From: Planctomycetota bacterium
Lineage (GTDB): Bacteria; Planctomycetota; Phycisphaerae; Phycisphaerales; UBA1924
Reading direction: 5' to 3'
Assembly: GCA_023434205.1 (NCBI GenBank)
Contig: JAEYTB010000050.1
Span: forward strand, 1 to 7,138
Length of the DNA: 7,138 nucleotides
This document shows, in pieces, positions 6,154-7,138 of the stretch. Position numbers and translations under genes: made by a program. Under the pieces are notes generated by a model. That model saw only the letters and a list, made by a program, of their open reading frames with translations, ran no database searches and was not told where the DNA came from. Each line of letters begins with the position of its first letter. The first letter of the stretch is position 1.

Positions 6154-6182
6154 AGGATAGCCGGGAGGGTGGGGGCTGCCAA
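6154..6182 (-). promoter_or_regulatory. Candidate promoter for the leader/zinc-ribbon/thrS unit
   Basis: On the minus strand TTGGCA (6177-6182, 5 of 6 matches to TTGACA) and TATCCT (6154-6159, 4 of 6 to TATAAT) are separated by exactly 17 bases. The -35 begins one base after the lipoprotein TAG. Counting 7 bases past the -10 places the start at the A of the leader ATG (6147). No comparable promoter was seen in the 79 bases just before thrS. Confidence 0.45.
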
Positions 6183-6183
6183 G

Positions 6184-6798
6184 CTAGTAATCCCCGCCCG
6201 TGAGGGCCTTGTACACATCCGCCGCCAGGCCCTGGAGGTCGGCCCGGCGGCGCAGGCGGGTGACGGCCTCGGATCGCATGCCGTTCTCTGCCATGATGAG
6301 GGAGGTCAGCCCGTCGTGCGTGGGGTGCATGTACCAGTAGGCGTCGTTCTGCCAGCGGGGGTGGCCGGCGAGCACCAAGTCGAGGGCGTCGCTGTTGCGG
6401 CCGTTGGCGCGGGCCTCTTCCGCCGCGGCGAAGGCCAGGCCGCCGACCCGCATCCAGAAGATCTCGTGCTCGGCGCCGGTGGGGATTTTCCCGTCGAGGA
6501 ACTTGGTCGCGTCCAGGACGCAGCCGGCGAACTCGGTCGCGGCGGTGGAGGTCGGCACGGCGGACCTGCCCAAGGGCGGCTTGCCGGACTTGGCGCTCTC
6601 CACCATCTCGAAGGCGAGGTTGATGGCGTCGTCGAGCTTGACCTTGCCGGCCTGCCAGTCGGTGACGAGCATGTGGGCCGCGGCGGTGCGGCCCTGGGTG
6701 GGGCTGACGGCCGCGGCGGCGATGGCTTCCAGCGGCGTGTCCCGCTTCTTGCAGGCGGGGAGCAGGGCAAGGCACAGGCACAGCAGGAGCGTGCGCAT
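6184..6798 (-). CDS. Small lipoprotein of unknown function
   Basis: The 204-residue protein starts with a short hydrophobic signal (MRTLLLCLCLALLPAC) ending in an LPAC lipobox, so signal peptidase II would cut before C16 and the lipidated cysteine would anchor it in a membrane. The mature part is predicted helical, alanine-rich and lacks further membrane segments. The stretches around residues 112-145 and 164-185 (AFAAAEEARANGR, MAENGMRSEAVTRL) resemble helix pairs of TPR-like repeats, but not clearly enough to name them. A tryptophan/tyrosine/histidine cluster lies at about 148-161. It follows the smc stop by 44 bases on the same strand and ends just before the candidate leader promoter. I do not recognise the family; the lipoprotein call is firm, the function is unknown. 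Confidence 0.8.
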   Translation of the reverse strand: MRTLLLCLCLALLPACKKRDTPLEAIAAAAVSPTQGRTAAAHMLVTDWQAGKVKLDDAINLAFEMVESAKSGKPPLGRSAVPTSTAATEFAGCVLDATKFLDGKIPTGAEHEIFWMRVGGLAFAAAEEARANGRNSDALDLVLAGHPRWQNDAYWYMHPTHDGLTSLIMAENGMRSEAVTRLRRRADLQGLAADVYKALTGGDY

Positions 6799-6842
6799 GC
6801 CCCAGCCTACCGCGCCGGGTGGGGCGGGGTTGCGGCCCGGGC

Positions 6843-7138
6843 TCAGTTGGAGAGGACGGGGCTGTCTTCCCGCATCGCGGCGAGCCCGGCCTTGAGGCTG
6901 CCGCCGGCCTTGCTCTCCACGATGGCGTGGGTGTTGAGCGCCGCGGCGCCCTCGCTGGCCTTGGCGGAGATCTCGCCGTTTTTGCCCACCTCGTCGAAGC
7001 GGACGGAGACACGGGTGGAGACGCCGCGTTCCTGCATGGTGACGCCGTAGAGGCGGTCGGCGGACTGCATCGTGCGCTTGTTGTGGGTGATGACGATGAA
7101 GTGGCTGCGGTCGGTGTACTCGCGGATGACGTGGTTGA
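6843..7138 (-). CDS. smc: Chromosome segregation protein SMC, C-terminal end
   Basis: Only the last 97 codons are in the window; the frame is open at the right edge. It reads HFIVITHNKRTMQSADRLYG followed by VTMQERGVS, the conserved C-terminal ATPase-head segment of bacterial SMC: the beta-strand and the switch histidine (H-loop, THNK), then the strand-turn region ending VSVRFDE. The Walker B and signature motifs would lie just outside the window. SMC dimers with ScpA and ScpB compact and segregate the chromosome using ATP. About 47 residues follow the conserved RFDE; they are alanine/glycine/serine-rich and look like a lineage-specific tail. Rad50-type or RecN-type ATPases are less likely because THNKRTM...ADRLYGVTM is characteristic of SMC. 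Confidence 0.9.
   Translation of the reverse strand, partial: NHVIREYTDRSHFIVITHNKRTMQSADRLYGVTMQERGVSTRVSVRFDEVGKNGEISAKASEGAAALNTHAIVESKAGGSLKAGLAAMREDSPVLSN

Noticed and set aside
6023..7012. Long minus-strand frame fused upstream of the zinc-ribbon protein
   Set aside because: It crosses the lipoprotein gene in another frame and the terminator; the zinc-ribbon start at 6022 is fixed by GGAGGG.
6070..7050. 326-codon plus-strand frame
   Set aside because: It runs antisense across smc, the lipoprotein and the regulatory gap; composition is Gly/Ala/Val shadow.

Overview
The window is about 70% G+C and carries long shadow reading frames on every strand, as expected for a high-GC genome. I read it as a bacterium, most likely a planctomycete of the Phycisphaerae type. 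The basis is the combination of high GC, mostly weak or absent Shine-Dalgarno sites, a secreted squalene-cyclase-like repeat protein, and an enlarged threonyl-tRNA synthetase. This is inference; the window has no rRNA or other decisive marker.

Layout. (1) Bases 1-430, minus strand: the N-terminal part of an unrecognised protein, acidic with short helices and then extremely proline-rich, running off the left edge. (2) Bases 488-2518, plus strand: rsmE (16S rRNA m3U1498 methyltransferase), followed after 27 bases by an exported alpha/alpha-repeat protein of the prenyltransferase/squalene oxidase fold. (3) Bases 2543-7138, minus strand, in transcription order: the C-terminus of SMC, a small lipoprotein, a regulatory region, a 77-residue zinc-ribbon protein, thrS, and a three-TM membrane protein that overlaps the thrS stop codon as ATGA. 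The two sides converge at about 2519-2542.

The most interesting part is 6029-6182, upstream of the zinc-ribbon gene and thrS. On the minus strand, in order, it holds: a -35/-10 pair with a 17-base spacer immediately after the lipoprotein stop codon; a 15-codon reading frame whose ATG falls where transcription would start and whose first eight residues include six threonines; a perfect 7-bp GC hairpin followed by six U; and a GGAGGG ribosome site 6 bases before the zinc-ribbon start. This is the layout of a leader-peptide transcription attenuator sensing charged tRNA-Thr, placed upstream of the gene that charges tRNA-Thr. It is a hypothesis read directly from sequence, and competing RNA pairings are only 5 bp each. 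The simpler alternative is that the hairpin terminates the smc-lipoprotein transcript and the threonine run is chance.

ThrS itself is about 750 residues, against about 640 in E. coli. It has one extra block in the editing domain, encoded by DNA of clearly lower GC than its surroundings, and a second in the catalytic domain just before the zinc-binding cysteine. The coupled downstream membrane protein also has lower GC and no recognised family.
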